Source: Psococerastis gibbosa (Eukaryota; Arthropoda; Insecta; Psocodea; Psocidae). Taken from it: a DNA stretch of 64,000 bases. Below are positions 23,924 through 35,913 of this stretch, piece by piece; position 1 is the first letter of the stretch, and each line of letters starts with the position of its first letter. The stretch is taken from the NCBI GenBank assembly GCA_963971405.1, contig OZ020484.1, positions 42,864,770 to 42,928,769 on the forward strand. The letters run 5' to 3'. The notes below the pieces were generated by a model that was given only the letters and a program-made list of their open reading frames with translations, made no database searches and was not told the origin of the DNA. The position numbers and the translations under genes are program-made.

Positions 23924-24270
23924 GCCTGCTTTCAGCATTTCTGCTTTAAGCAACCCATTCGGCCTGGTGGGGGAAGTTAGACAATTTGCTAACTTGAGAC
24001 TCTTTAAGGGGAGACTCCTTCCCCTCAGGGAGAAGGGGAGTTGACTGACAGGGTGGCTCTCCTGATTATTGTGGATTCCGAACCACTTGGGGAACATAGT
24101 AAAGTCACACGATTCATTCGGAGGTGACCAGGACTCTACACGCACATAGACTGACTGGTATAGTCTTAGTGCGTTATCATGCCCCACCATGTTCTCCTGT
24201 CAACGCTGTGCACACTACCAATTTTGTTGCAGTTTCGAACAGGTTCTGGTGGATTCAACATAGGCCTAGT
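23924..24270 (-). mobile_element. SINE-D copy 2, full length
   Basis: CAGCATTTCTGCTTTAAGCA through GACTGACAGGGTGG, CTCCTGATTAT, CACACGATT, GGAGGTGACCAGGACTC and ACGCTGTGCACACTACC to GGATTCAACAT. All blocks are shared and in order with 20656-21005 and 58558-58895. Confidence 0.8.
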
Positions 24271-26071
24271 ATTGCCGCAAGTATAGTACAGTATAAGCAG
24301 CATTTTGTGCTTACTAAGCAGCAATGTAATAACACTTTTTTTTAAAATACGCTGTATTGTACGATCAACATTTCCAGTAACATTTGAGTTTGTAGGCTAT
24401 ATAATGCAGACAGTGGGGGCCCGTTATAGTCTCTTAAGCTATAAATTTGCATGGGCTTGATCATAAATTTTTTAATTAAGAGTTTGCGTGAGACTATTTA
24501 AACGGTTTTTAATGAACTTCGGTAAAGTAATCCTCAACTGATTGTTGTCTGAAATGAGAATAGACTCGCTCCGTCATCATATGCCCCAATCAAAGAATAA
24601 TAAGTAGATCCCGCCAAAACAGGCCACGTTCCCAGCAATTCGACGTCGTGCAATAAGTTTACCCATTTATATGTTGTATTGGATACAAAAGTTGGCTAAG
24701 TTTGTCTATTGAAGGTGGCCGATAGAAAATCTAGTAAAGTTCATCATTACGCCACCTACGAATATGCTGAACTTTGGTCAGCGAGCGAGAGTAAGAAAGA
24801 GAGAGATAGAAAAGAACAGCTGATTACCGTAATTGAATTGGTTGTTTAAAATAAGATTCGATATGAGAGAAGTTAGGCTAGTCAAGTCCTAGAAAAGACT
24901 ATAATACTAACTGTAAAGACTATCTATAATCTTCCATCTATATATAGGTGGTAGTGGTAAGTCAGGAAAGTTGGATGACTAATAATAACTCGAGCAGGGT
25001 TGGACCAAGTTTAAATATCTCTGATTTATTGGATCCATCTCCGCCCCCCAGTAACATGATCTAATATAAAATATCCGAGAAATATTAAATTTTTGCATTA
25101 TATACACATAATTGCCAAATATATTTATTTCCTGATGTAATTATCGTGCGTAATGCGAAAGCACCATTACTTTCCAGTTTGCAATAGGCTAAAGTGTAAG
25201 ATAAGTCACACTGGCCTCCAATAATCCCTTGTCATCTTATGCTTCTTACACTGCATTTGCAACTGCGAGCACTAACATCCAAAAAATTTACCCAAAATTT
25301 GTCCGCAATGTTTGTGAAACTGCATACAGATACTGTACCATGTATACTGTGTATTCAAAATATAGGGTATACTGCAGTACATGTTTCGCCAGCCTTGGAG
25401 AGAAATTGGCAAAGATTTTCGCAATGGAGGAAGCGGCACCAAGGGAGTGCTACAGCTGAGACTGCGGGGGGCAGCTCCTTCGGGTTAACCCCCCCCCCCC
25501 CAGTCTCCCACACCATCTGAATTTTTCATTTTTCTCACCAATTTTTTTTTGCAACCCAATGAAGTTTCGGAATCAAACTGAGACAGGCGAAAATGACAGA
25601 CGGTTGAAGCGCCTTATAAAGGGAGATCCTATTTAAATACCCCAAAAATGGTCCATACAGTAAAAGGTACCTACAGCTCTTTTTGCCAACTTTGTATAGT
25701 TTTAGGAATAAAATTAAATTAAAAATTCACAACCGGTTTCGGCTCACGCCACCGTCAATTGCGATTGAAAACAGATAAAACAAAAGGTATGAAAGCTAAA
25801 ACAAAATAAAACTCATTGTCAGGATAACACACAGCATCGCATAAAGTAAACAATTTAAATTGAACAATTAAACATTAATAAATGGAAGCGCCAACAAGGG
25901 GGAACTACTTAAAAAGGTTATGTCATTAAGTAACGATTTGTTTTTAACCATAGCTTCCCTAATCTCAATGGTTTCTAAATTATCAAGAAGTTTCCCCTTG
26001 TTGGCTACATGTAAGATCTTAACATTATGCGATGCTGTGTGTTATCCTGACATTAAGTTTTATTTTGTTTT
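24271..26071. other. Intergenic with one C-run
   Basis: C-run near 25489-25501. No supported gene. Confidence 0.4.
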
Positions 26072-26453
26072 GGCCCATTCCACCGACCGGCTAGGGCTAT
26101 TTACAAAAACGGTGACGTGGTAGCAGACATTCAAGACTTAGGCGGGGTTTCCACCGACCTCGCATTGCAGAATTGACGGAAATGTTTATTTTCCTTAATG
26201 CCATAGTTAAAATTGATCAATGATCATACAGTAAAATCACAAACAAACAAACTAAAATTAAAAAATGGCGTCATGGGATATGTTAAGTACAAACATTTTA
26301 ATAGATTTCTATAAAAAGAAAAATTCAAATTTTCATCAATGTCATTTGCATTCTGCAATGCGAGGTCGGTGGAAACGCCACCTAAGTCTTGAATGTCTGC
26401 TACCACGTCACCGTTTTTGTAAATAACCCTAGCCGGTCGATGGAATGGGCGCC
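26072..26453 (-). mobile_element. TAA-type MITE, copy 4, opposite orientation
   Basis: About 382 bp. The interior is inverted relative to copies 1-3 (GGATATGTTAAGTACAAACA at 26276 onward). The left end is slightly eroded (GGCCCATTCC instead of GGCGCCCATTCC); the right end TGGAATGGGCGCC is intact. No target duplication is preserved. Confidence 0.85.
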
Positions 26454-28332
26454 AAACCAAATAATCAATTTTGTCTTATTTTTGTTCGGTACAATATTAT
26501 ACTGTAAATAGCATTTTGAAAGTCACTGTTCACATGATGAGAGCCTATTAAGTCAATATTATTTTACATAGTTCGCGAAAATTATTAAATGAGGCAACAT
26601 TGCGGGGCTCTTCATATCCCACTGGGTCATTAAATATTCTGTCAACGAACATCATCAATATTGTTTGTTTACGTTTAATAACATTTATCACGACGCCCCG
26701 AGAAATATTTATGCAAATGGGGAGGGGGCAGTATTAAATGATGTATTGGATTAAATAAATCAACTCACCATTGAATTACAAAATAGCAAAGAGTTTGTTA
26801 CGGTATCCAAATAAAAAACAGCTGACAGTTTTAGAGATAAGAAGGATTGGCACATATATCGAAAGGAAAATGAGTATTTCTTCTAAAGGGGATTGATATT
26901 CTTGACAGGTCTATAATTCATAATGATGTTTGATACACTAACACCTGTAAAGCTAACTCTGATTGCCGCTTAACACGGTCCAACATAGAACATGTAAACC
27001 AATACAGATACAAACAGAATTCACTTGATTACATTTTTACAACAAACTACCCCTAGCAATTAAAACAGCAAAAACATTAGCTATGTATTAAAAAAAAAAA
27101 AAAAAAAACAAATGGCTACGAACAGAAGTTAAAAATTGATTAACCACTACTACATGCTGTCTTTTACGTTTTAATTCCCCTACGACCCTACGATTTAGCA
27201 TTTTAAAATTTGATATCAGACCTGTTTTATATGTTTAGATAGGTAACCAACATGTCAAGCAAAATTGTAATTGCTGTTGTTATAAATATATAATAATAAA
27301 TATTATAATAACATGAACTAGTTGTCATGGTTTTTCTGCTTGTAGTATGAATTAACAAAAAAAATAATAAATGTGGCAATCATATTGGCATTAAGTGTAC
27401 GCCGATGGCAGCGGTACGCCTCTGGATGGCTTGACCTACTTTGGGCCTGGTGTGTTGAACCTGCTGACGACCGCTGACAATGAGTACCGAGTGTGTAGGC
27501 ATTGTACAGCGGACGTCCATGAAGGGAGGTACGAGCCAGGCCCCGGGGTCGCCCAAGATGTCCAGAGGTGGACTTGAAGGCCTGTGATTTCCATCAATAC
27601 ATCTGAGATCAACCAATCCGGCCTTCTCTTGTTTAGGGTAAGTCCCTTTCTAGATGTTATATGGTACCTCAGATTCACCCTGACCTCTGAATCTGAGGGA
27701 TCATACGACATGCTTTAGTTAGCAACAGTTTGACACCTTTATAGAATTTTACGCTTACAAGAAGTCCATTGTAATTTTAATACCTATAGGGAGTACAGTT
27801 AAAAAAAATTAATATTGTAAAAATAAAAGCAGCAGGGCTTTGGAAAGTGACCATTAGGGGCTCCCATGGAATGGGAAGCGGTTTTTGGCAAATTGAACTG
27901 CGGTTTCCCCTCCCCCCGCCAGTCCCATGCACTTCAGCTACGGAACAATTAACAAAACAACAAAATGTTAATTAAACGTAGAGAAACATAATTAACTTCT
28001 CTTGGGGGGTTTTCATTTCCAATTTTGAAAATTATTTCATGACATGCCAACAAATATAAATTAAAAATCCTTATTAAGAACAACAACAAAGACTTTTGTC
28101 ATGAAAATAGTACAAAAGGGGAATTGGATTGTGAAGATGGGTATCTCTCTGCCGTTTTGTGCGAATCAAAAGTCATAAAACTTGGCTGTTGGTTAACGTA
28201 CAGACAAGACAGGCGTTTCCGAAAGTTTTAACTAGGGGTGCTATTTGGGGAGGGATGAGACATTTACTCCTATGTTTTCCCGCCAAAGCATCTACTTTTG
28301 AATCCAATGATTATACTATCGATATGTTAGCG
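26454..28332. other. Intergenic; one GC-richer patch
   Basis: A poly-A run lies near 27091-27108. 27380-27600 is more GC-rich than its surroundings, with overlapping ORFs on both strands that I do not recognise (see findings). Confidence 0.4.
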
Positions 28333-28415
28333 TAGGTAGGGTAGTAGTTCGAACTCTGACTTTCAACCGAAAGTTTGTTGGTTCGAGTCCCACACTTGCT
28401 TGACCATGGCCAGGA
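28333..28415 (+). mobile_element. SINE-A head fragment
   Basis: GTAGTTCGAACTCTGACTTT, AACCGAAAGTTTGTTGG, TTCGAGTCCCACACTTGCT. The B box is intact and the tail is missing. Confidence 0.7.
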
Positions 28416-28612
28416 ACACACGGACGGTTCTCGCAACCGACATCTTTTCTATTGTAGGGATAGGGCAGGCGACGTAGCTGCAAATCCAAAGACTATACTT
28501 CAGAAGATGTCTCTGGTGACCTGGTGTGTCTAGGCCCTAGGGGATAACCGTGCGGCTTCACCCTATATCATAAAGAATTAAACAAGAAATTGTCTGCTAG
28601 CCCTACGACTAC

Positions 28613-28927
28613 TATGAGGTTCTGTAGGGACAGTTTTGGTCACTAGGTTCGCTGACGACAAACCGATATCCATATTATTCAAAATGGCCGCCGTTTGCAT
28701 GCTGTGAAAGCTAAGCTCTTAGCATCTAATTAATTCTTTTAATATTTTTTATAATATTTTTACTATGCCTGGACCTTATTTCGCTGCATATGATTTAATA
28801 TATATATTCTCCATGATTTATAGAAAAATATCACTTTAAAATAATACATAAAAAAAATATTTTTAAAATAGTATTGAGGCGCTTATTGAAAAATCAACGC
28901 TTTGATATCAGTGCAACTGGTGCTGCC
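28613..28927 (+). repeat. Element O, copy 1
   Basis: Matches 63522-63860 from ATGAGGTTCTGTAGGGACAG through CAAAATGGCCGCCGTTTGCA, TATGCCTGGACCTTATTTCG and AAAAATATCACTTTAAAATA to GCAACTGGTGCTGCC. Non-coding; ends defined only by the pairwise match. Confidence 0.75.
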
Positions 28928-29315
28928 ATCTACAAAATGACGTCACAAATGAACCTCATTGAAAAGACATTGGCAAATCGCGACTACGAGAATCGAATCG
29001 TCCATGTGTACCGGGCCTTTCAGTATTGTATATGTGGTACCTGAACTATGTCTTTTGCTTGACGCAGTATCCGTCCGCTTAGCGTATTTACCTAGCAACC
29101 AACTGACACACGGCTCATCTCATTTCAAACCAGCAAGTGTTGGCCAGGTTTTTGGCTCTATCATGGTCTGAGTAATTGAGAACACTGATCAAAGCAGAAG
29201 GGTGGACACTGCTCACATTGCTCTCATACACTGGCATTTTGCTGGAAGTCGTGTGTATTTCAAAAAAATGTATGCGAAATGTTGTAACACAAAACGAGCA
29301 AAGCCTGTAAAGGCT

Positions 29316-29520
29316 ATAAACAAGCCACCGCCTTACCAAGTTGAATCCAGCGGACCAGAGCAGGTTCAAAGATGCAGATAACTTGGTAGTGTGCACACAG
29401 TGCCGGTAGGGAAACATGGTAGGAGTTGTCCTGGTCACCTCCGAACTAATCGTGTGACTTCACTGTGTTTCCCAAATGGTTCGGAATCCACTATAATCAG
29501 GAGGTCCCCTGTCCTATGGG
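29316..29520 (+). mobile_element. SINE-D copy, plus strand, 3' truncated
   Basis: ACCAAGTTGAATCCAGCGGA, AACTTGGTAGTGTGCACAC, CCTGGTCACCTCCGAACTA and ATCGTGTGACTTCACTGTG, the reverse orientation of the other copies. Confidence 0.75.
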
Positions 29521-29621
29521 CCCAGACCGTGGCCAGGGACTGTGTCCATGTCCAACCATACTACCACTAAAGGCTATAAACATTAAAATTGTAACTATGT
29601 AAAATATTCACAAACTGAGTC

Positions 29622-29876
29622 AGATGATGGTGTAGTAAATGGGCTAATGGGCCGTGGTTGATCTGCAAGAGCACACTTTCAAAGTGTAAGTAAGAATTAC
29701 GCTATAACATGTTATATAACATAGATAATATCTATCTATGTTTGTATATATTATGTACACGTATATGTTTTGTTATATAACATGTTATAATTATATATTC
29801 AATATTTGGAACTACTCATTCAGATCGAGCACGGCTCATCAACCCAGATTTTACTGTACCATCATGTATCTTTGTT
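29622..29876. repeat. Fold-back element J, copy 3
   Basis: Arms GATGATGGTGTAGTAAAT / ATTTTACTGTACCATCATG plus GGGCTAATGGGCCGTG / CACGGCTCATCAACCC. The centre has a second inverted repeat (ATAACATGTTATATAACA near 29704 and its inverse near 29773). Confidence 0.65.
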
Positions 29877-30074
29877 CTTCTGACGTCACAATCCCAATGA
29901 TTGGTTGATTTTGGCGCCGCAGGCTATTCCTCGCTTTGAATTCCAAAAACAATCATACAACTTATATAAAACATTAGAAAATACTCTCCCGGGATGCCGC
30001 TTCCCCTTGAAGCTAGTCGATGTGAATCCAGGTACTATGTTCTGATATTCGAAAGGAAAATATGACAATAATAT

Positions 30075-30430
30075 GTATAACCTACTTAGAAGAAGAGGCA
30101 AATGGATGGGGCATATACTGAGACACGAAGGGCTTCTCAAGAACATCATTGAGGGTATGGTTCAAGGCACCAACTCAAGAGGACGACAGAGGAAGGAGTA
30201 CTTAGAGTATGTCATGAAGGACCTAGTGTGGGACACCTACAAAGAACTGAAAAGGACCGCACAAAACAGACATGAGTAGTTGTTGTTGTTGTTGTTGTTA
30301 GGTTGGCACGTCCAGCCCGGGGGGACTTTTGGCCGCTGCCACTACACCACGCCACCTCGGACGATCCTCCGCCGCTCGCTTCCAGACAAGAGTGGATAAG
30401 AAAAATATAACATTCCCTGCAAACCAATCC
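30075..30430 (+). pseudogene. LINE RT C-terminal fragment split by a short SINE
   Basis: One frame reads NLLRRRGKWMGHILRHEGLL, then KNIIEGMVQGTN and RGRQRKEYLEYVMKDLVWD, the LINE RT C-terminal tail. It is a close sister of 13490-13690. After AACAGACATGAG the element is interrupted at 30277-30382 and resumes as GTGGATAAGAAAAATATAAC, which matches 13655 onward. Confidence 0.8.
30277..30382 (-). mobile_element. 106-bp short retroposon nested in LINE fragment
   Basis: Flanked by a 10-bp duplication, CAGACATGAG (30267-30276) and CAGACAAGAG (30383-30392), 9 of 10 identical. On the minus strand it starts TGGAAGCGAGCGGCGG, carries GGCGTGGTGTAGTGGCAGCG (A-box shape) and ends in (CAA)n. The sister LINE fragment at 13650 lacks it. 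Confidence 0.75.
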
Positions 30431-30907
30431 CTGGATTGCAACTCAAGAAGAAGAAGCCCACTTAGTATTACAATATATTGCATTTTGCCAAGAGTCCGCT
30501 CTCTCCCTTGCAGGGCCTGAAATGTTAACTGCCTTAAGCTTGAGAGACAGTCAGAGATGTACGCCGTCAAATTGCTTTAACCAAAACAATTCCACGTTTA
30601 TATTTTGTCTAAATTTTGGTATTTTAAATGAGAGATTTAACACATTTCAAACAGCTATGTAGAATTCGACATCATTGTATATCAACCCCAAACGCGAATT
30701 AATACGATACTAGGCTCATAGTAAATTGTACCAATTTAAAAGTTTGAAGTGAGTCTTTTCCTCATTTGTTGCATAGAGTGACATTAAACATTAAAGAGAA
30801 GTTTGGTTTGTCGGTGGTAAGGGTGACTCCCACCATCGTCGATAAATATTAAGGAAACCGCCATGTTTTTTTTATATTCCAAAACCCTTGCCCGCTGCGC
30901 TGTAGAG

Positions 30908-31048
30908 TTCTATATAGGAGGGATGACATATTCGCTTCCTGTCAAAAATTTATTCTATTACTTCTGGGGCCACTCGCCGCGTCTCCGGTGACCCAATAAG
31001 CATTTGGATTCAAAAAATCTTTTTGAAGCGCTCGAATGTCCCATCTCT
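30908..31048. repeat. Repeat I, copy 1 (short-TIR element)
   Basis: GGATGACATATTCGCTTCC at the left, CGAATGTCCCATC at the right, and GCCACTCGCC inside. The same layout occurs at 33484-33630 and, more diverged, at 38301-38410. Confidence 0.5.
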
Positions 31049-31111
31049 ACTCAATAGATCTCTAGGCCACTGCAACCTTTTTATCCCGCCATTCGTCTCT
31101 ATCATATAGAC

Positions 31112-31453
31112 CAGTGGTTCCCAAACAGCTAGTGGTCCATGGACCACCGGTGGTCCACAGGCATATATCAGGTGGCCCATGGCACCAAAGTAAGAAATGA
31201 GAAAATTATACAGCTGAATTGTTGGAAATTTGAAGTAAAATACAGTATGTCTGAGTTACTGAACTGTAAAATCTAACCGATACCAGTCCTAAACATTTAA
31301 TCAAATATTAGCACATAGCCTAATTGTACGCACAAACTACTTGATCTTGGTCCTAGAATTTGACGAGTTTCCTGTCAAAGCCATGGTGGTCCACGGAAAA
31401 TCAGAAAATAATCAAGTTGTTCACGGACTAAAAAAAAAGTTTGAGAACTCCTG
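31112..31453. mobile_element. hAT-like MITE, 8-bp target duplication
   Basis: 342 bp. Left CAGTGGTTCCCAAAC, right GTTTGAGAACTCCTG. Flanks ATATAGAC (31104-31111) and ATGTAGAC (31454-31461) agree in 7 of 8. Internal GGTGGTCCA/TGGACCACC blocks are repeated and inverted. CAGTGGTTCCCAA is a common hAT terminus. Confidence 0.85.
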
Positions 31454-32597
31454 ATGTAGACTATAACATACCTAGGGATGTGTTATGCCTCTGGAGGTCA
31501 CAACGTCATTCATTCAGTGTGATCTCTTCTTTGGTTTTTCCATTGAACTTATTACCATTCTATAGGTGCCTTTTTAAATCTCGGGCGCGTTCGTGTACCT
31601 CCGTCCTTTAGCTCCTACTGAGTAATAGTATTACGGTACGCCAGTTCTTCAAGACGTGTCTCCTTAACAGAACACGGGGGATTTCTAAATGCTATAACAA
31701 TGGCATTCCAACAAGAAGCTCAGTGTTTCTACAAGCTATGATAATCTTTATGAAGAGATCACAATCTCAACGATTGGTTGGCAGCAACTCCTTGCAGATC
31801 TTCCCCCCGGTCCTCCGCCTTCCTTTTCACCTATTGGTACATTCGAACTCCTGCGTCCTCCTTCAGTTGATTCATTAATTCCTTCTTCGTCTGCCCTCTT
31901 CTAACTTATTGCTTATACTTCCACTGTGTCCCCAATTTTGGTGTATAACAGATTTTCGTGTCTTAATTAATAATAATGGCTTTCCTAAAGTCAGTATTTC
32001 CAACAATAAGCACTGTTTTTCCACAAATTAAGGCAACGGCTTTCCTTACAAGCTTTCCCAATAGCTCTCCACTGGGTTGATTTAGTAATGCAAAGAAAGA
32101 CATTATTAATTATAAATTTTCATTAATGTTTTAGTTTCTCATCTATAATATTCCATCAAGACTTCATATTATACAAAGAAGGCAACGGTCATTTGTACTA
32201 GCCGGGCCACCTTGACATGGTTCACAATTCGCTTCTTATCAAAATAAACTGTATATCGTACGTACTGTATGTAGATGGCCAGCGAAAGTCCAATGACCGT
32301 GTGAAGGTCGAAAAGAACAATCTGCACCTTCAGTACCTACAGATACCTTCTCATATTAAGGCATCCAATCAAGCGCACGTCTCACAGGTCAATCTAATAA
32401 GGTCGTCTAGCCTTAAAGTGGCAGAGACCTAATGAAAGTAGATAACAACAAAACTGACGAGCCGAGCGCTGGTCTTGTGCACTTTTAAGTGTCAAATTAG
32501 ATTATGAAGATTACTCTCGCTATAAAAAGGCACGACAAAACCACATAAGGCGCTTAGGTAAAATTTCCAACTATGCCCATCTTATTTTTAACGTAAA
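31454..32597. other. Intergenic, no feature recognised
   Basis: Nothing recurrent and no supported coding sequence. Confidence 0.4.
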
Positions 32598-32740
32598 TTA
32601 GTTAACTTTGGTTGAAGAGGCAATCCCCACAGAACATTATTTATCCCAAAACAGAGTAAGGTATCAAGAAAAAACTGGACATTGCAGAACTCGAACCCAC
32701 GATGTACCTATGCCTTACCGGGGCCTCGTGTATTCAGTAT
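32598..32740 (-). mobile_element. SINE-B copy 2
   Basis: AACTTTGGTTGAAGAGGCAA, AGAAAAAACTGGACATTGCA and GAACTCGAACCCACGATGTA, in the same order as 11930-12080. Confidence 0.75.
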
Positions 32741-32778
32741 AAGATGTTACCCATATCCTATAATCGGTATTGGCTTAA

Positions 32779-33166
32779 GAGTGTACAGCCCGTAGGAAAT
32801 TGGCAACCCGAAATTTATTCCTTTTTATTTTTTATTTAATTAACTAAGCATGTTATAAAAGATTTGGCTCATCAAAGTTGTAGAAGACTACTTCATGCAT
32901 CATATAATAAGGTATTTTTAGTTTTCGAAATTGTAGTTTTTTCATAAACATGCAGATATTTTATAAACAATAACTTTTCACGTATTATCAATTTTATAAA
33001 AAAAAAAAATACAATTTCGAAAACTAAAAATACCTTATTATATGATGCATGAAGTAGTCTTCTACAACTTTGATGAGCCAAATCTTTTATAAAATGCTTA
33101 GTTAATTTAATAAAAAATAAAAAGTAATAAATTTCTGGTTGCCAATTTCCTGCGGGCTGTACACTC
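32779..33166. mobile_element. 388-bp palindromic MITE flanked by TTAA
   Basis: TTAA (32775-32778) then GAGTGTACAGCCCG; right end CGGGCTGTACACTC then TTAA (33167-33170). The two arms, about 160 bp each, are near-perfect inverses (GGTATTTTTAGTTTTCGAAA at 32911 is inverted at 33015). The central ~60 bp (CAATAACTTTTCACGTATTA) is unpaired. TTAA duplications are made by piggyBac and some other families. No ORF. Confidence 0.9.
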
Positions 33167-33483
33167 TTAACAGTTGCCAGCGTTTTTCGGACCACATGAT
33201 AGGGGTTTTCAGATACGAACTCTCACGGCGTCAAAAGTACAAATAAAGATATAAGATATAAGTATTTAGAATACGGTTTATGTCTATTTTATAGTTAACA
33301 TCTTTATATAAATACCTAGGTACGTTGAGAATAATAGTATTTCAGTTAATTTTTTGTTTTGTTGACTACCGTATGCATTGAATTTTGGAAGTTGTATTGT
33401 TTTTGGACGTTCTAGTCGCGCCCCGTAAATATAAGACGCTTATTTTTATTAGTATTACAAATTTTAACTTGAGTTCCATGTAA

Positions 33484-33630
33484 GAGAGATGTTACATTCG
33501 ACTCCCTGCAAAAATGTATATTTAAATTTTTGGAGCCACTCGCCAGGCCACCTATGACAAGCTATTGCAAATACGTACCAGTTGGCTCCAGGACTCAAAA
33601 AATACTTTTATCGCTCTGGAATGTCCCATC
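33484..33630. repeat. Repeat I, copy 2
   Basis: GATGTTACATTCGACTCCC at the left, GGAATGTCCCATC at the right, GAGCCACTCGCC inside. Confidence 0.5.
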
Positions 33631-33643
33631 ATTCACGAAACCA

Positions 33644-33842
33644 CTGGAAGGACGAACTAAAAACTGACCTCCGCGAGTTAGGAGTTCGTAGATGGTGGGG
33701 GGTCTACAAAGCCGAGATGATTGGAGACTTGTGTTGTTGAGCAGGCCAAGGTCCATCAGGGGCTGAAGAGAAAGAAGAAGAAGAAGAAGAAGAAGATGAA
33801 GAAGAAAAAGAAGAAGAACAAGAAGAAGAAGAAGAAGAAGAA
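33644..33842 (-). repeat. Repeat E copy 2 plus (GAA)n microsatellite
   Basis: CTGACCTCCGCGAGTTAGGA, GTTCGTAGATGGTGG and GAGCAGGCCAAGGTCCATCA mirror 7190-7330. It runs directly into about 70 bp of (GAA)n with interruptions (33772-33842). The Lys- and Ser-rich ORFs here are microsatellite translations. Confidence 0.75.
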
Positions 33843-34465
33843 TGTCCCATATCTTCTAATCCTATTAAGAACTCTAAAGATAACCTTTTTCTCTTTTTCT
33901 GTATGTGCAGGAAATGATAATTCACTTTATTGCAACACGGTACATTTATTATAAGAATATGAACTCATAAAAATTTGTACCTTTGAAAAACAAAGTTTCA
34001 AAATTTTCTCTTGAAATCGTTATATTCCACAAGGAAAGTTGAAACTTCCCAAGAGAAAAGGATAAAAAATTGCATTAAAAAAGAATTAGCGGAGGCCCTT
34101 TACTATTGATGATGAGCCCCCCCAACGGCTAAATAACATCAAGAATTCTAAACATCATTTCCCAACTTCAATTTTTTTAATTATGTAACTTAAATTGTTA
34201 AACTTTTCCCAGGATCATTGCCATTTTGTTTTTTTTTTCCTTTCTCAGCAAGATGTGGTGAACCTTAATGGCCTAAGTTTTCCTTTCTGCTTATCATTTA
34301 TGTATTTAACTTGAAAATTGTGTGGTTGCAAATTGCTATTTTTTGCTGGACCTATTTGTTTTTGCCTAGTGATCAGGAATGCATTTGAAAGAGATTAACA
34401 ATTCAATATTCAGCGATCAGCGATAACGAATGTGGGGAAATCGAGTACATTGGCCAACTTATTCT
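33843..34465. other. Intergenic, no feature recognised
   Basis: AT-rich anonymous sequence. Confidence 0.4.
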
Positions 34466-35345
34466 AAATTGTTTACAGTACGACACTGAGCGGAGTTCTC
34501 AGAGTAGCCTAAATATAAGTAAATGGTGTCTATTGCTTTCCAATTTATACGTAGTATAAACTTCAATTCAACAGATTTACACGCTTTCAGGTCCCAGGAA
34601 CCCAAAAAAGGGGTTTTTACGAAATGTCTGTCTGTCTGTCTGTCTGTTCATCGATTTCAAACTACTCGGTGGATTTGGGTGAAATTTATCATGTAGGTTC
34701 ACAAAAATCATGCCTCGGAATATTTTTTTATTTTGGCCTAACTCAATTTGGGGGGGTTTTATCAAAAACTCCAAAAAAACGTATAAAAAAATTATTTCTC
34801 AAAAACGGCTCTAACGATTTCTTTTCAATTCACATATATTCTAGTCGTTATTAATGTTGATAAAATGCGGGGGATCGCTTACCCTTAAATTGTTCACAGT
34901 ACCACACTGAGCGGAGTTCTCAGAGTAGCCTAAATATAATTAAATGGTGTTTATTGCTTTCCAATTTATACGTAGTATAAGGAAAGCTTTGTGATGATCA
35001 AAATTTTCGATTCCGAGATTTCAACGGAATTACACGTTTTCAGGTCCCAGGAACCAAAAAAAGTGTTTTTTACGAAATGCCTGTCTGTCTGTCTGTCTGT
35101 GCATCGATTTCCGGGCAAACTACTATTATATAACCATTATAGTTGTGTGGTAACTAATGTGTTTGTCTGACCTATCTAGAATTTATCTCACTTTGAGTGT
35201 CGTCAGGTGGACAACCGCCCCCCTCGAGGTATCGGAAATTTAACCACTGGAAAATTATTTACCATGAAATTACTCAAATTCTCTATCTACTAATGTTGAT
35301 AAATTGGAAAGCAATTCGAGTAAACTCGGACTGGTTCTTTCCAAG
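34466..35345 (-). mobile_element. Element L, rearranged: partial tandem copies
   Basis: A ~95-bp stretch that starts outside the element and runs into its end occurs twice (34466-34560 and 34887-34982, offset 421 bp). It is followed each time by the L right-end region and a (CTGT)n tract. The first copy stops at a CCGCATTTTATCAA-equivalent position near 34870. The second skips the middle and ends at the L left terminus (CTCGGACTGGTTCTTT, 35326-35341). Confidence 0.7.
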
Positions 35346-35913
35346 TTGGGAGAAAAGCATCAGAAGTAGAAGGTTTTGCTTCTACATGCAGGAGGAAAAG
35401 GTATATGTAGTTCTGCAACAATTGTTTATGATATTATATAGTCATCGTTTTCTTCTAACTTTATAAATTAACAAAATATTTCTTTTTATGAAATCCGCGA
35501 GTGAGGCGATTGAAGAGGCTAATCGGATACATTCATAAATTGTTTGTACGCGATTTAACCTTTTAAAAAAAGAAAGAAAAAATAAAACTGCTAGGTACAC
35601 TACAGTGCCTTGAGCAAAGGTACTATAGATTTTTTTACTATAGATTTTTAGCATTGCTACCTACAAGATAAGCATTAAGAATTACAAAAAAAATTGAATT
35701 CCTTCACTTGCATTCATTTCTTACCTTTATATTGTAAGCATAGGTACCGCTTATTCTAGTGTGGGTATAAAGCACAACAGATTTCATCCAGAAAGATTTC
35801 CTGATTTATAGACAGAAGCATTGAATACAACAAGGGCTTTTTCTACGAAATACTAGAATAACTAAAAGTTCAAGGCTTCCATATACAATAAATAAATAAG
35901 GACATTTTATTGT
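35346..35913. other. Intergenic, no feature recognised
   Basis: No supported feature. Confidence 0.4.

Noticed and set aside
23612..24190. 192-residue minus-strand ORF
   Set aside because: It runs through a SINE-D copy and adjacent non-coding DNA. The translation has no domain, and the same sequence in other SINE-D copies is interrupted.
33704..33954. Lys-rich and Ser-rich ORFs
   Set aside because: They are translations of the (GAA)n microsatellite on the two strands.
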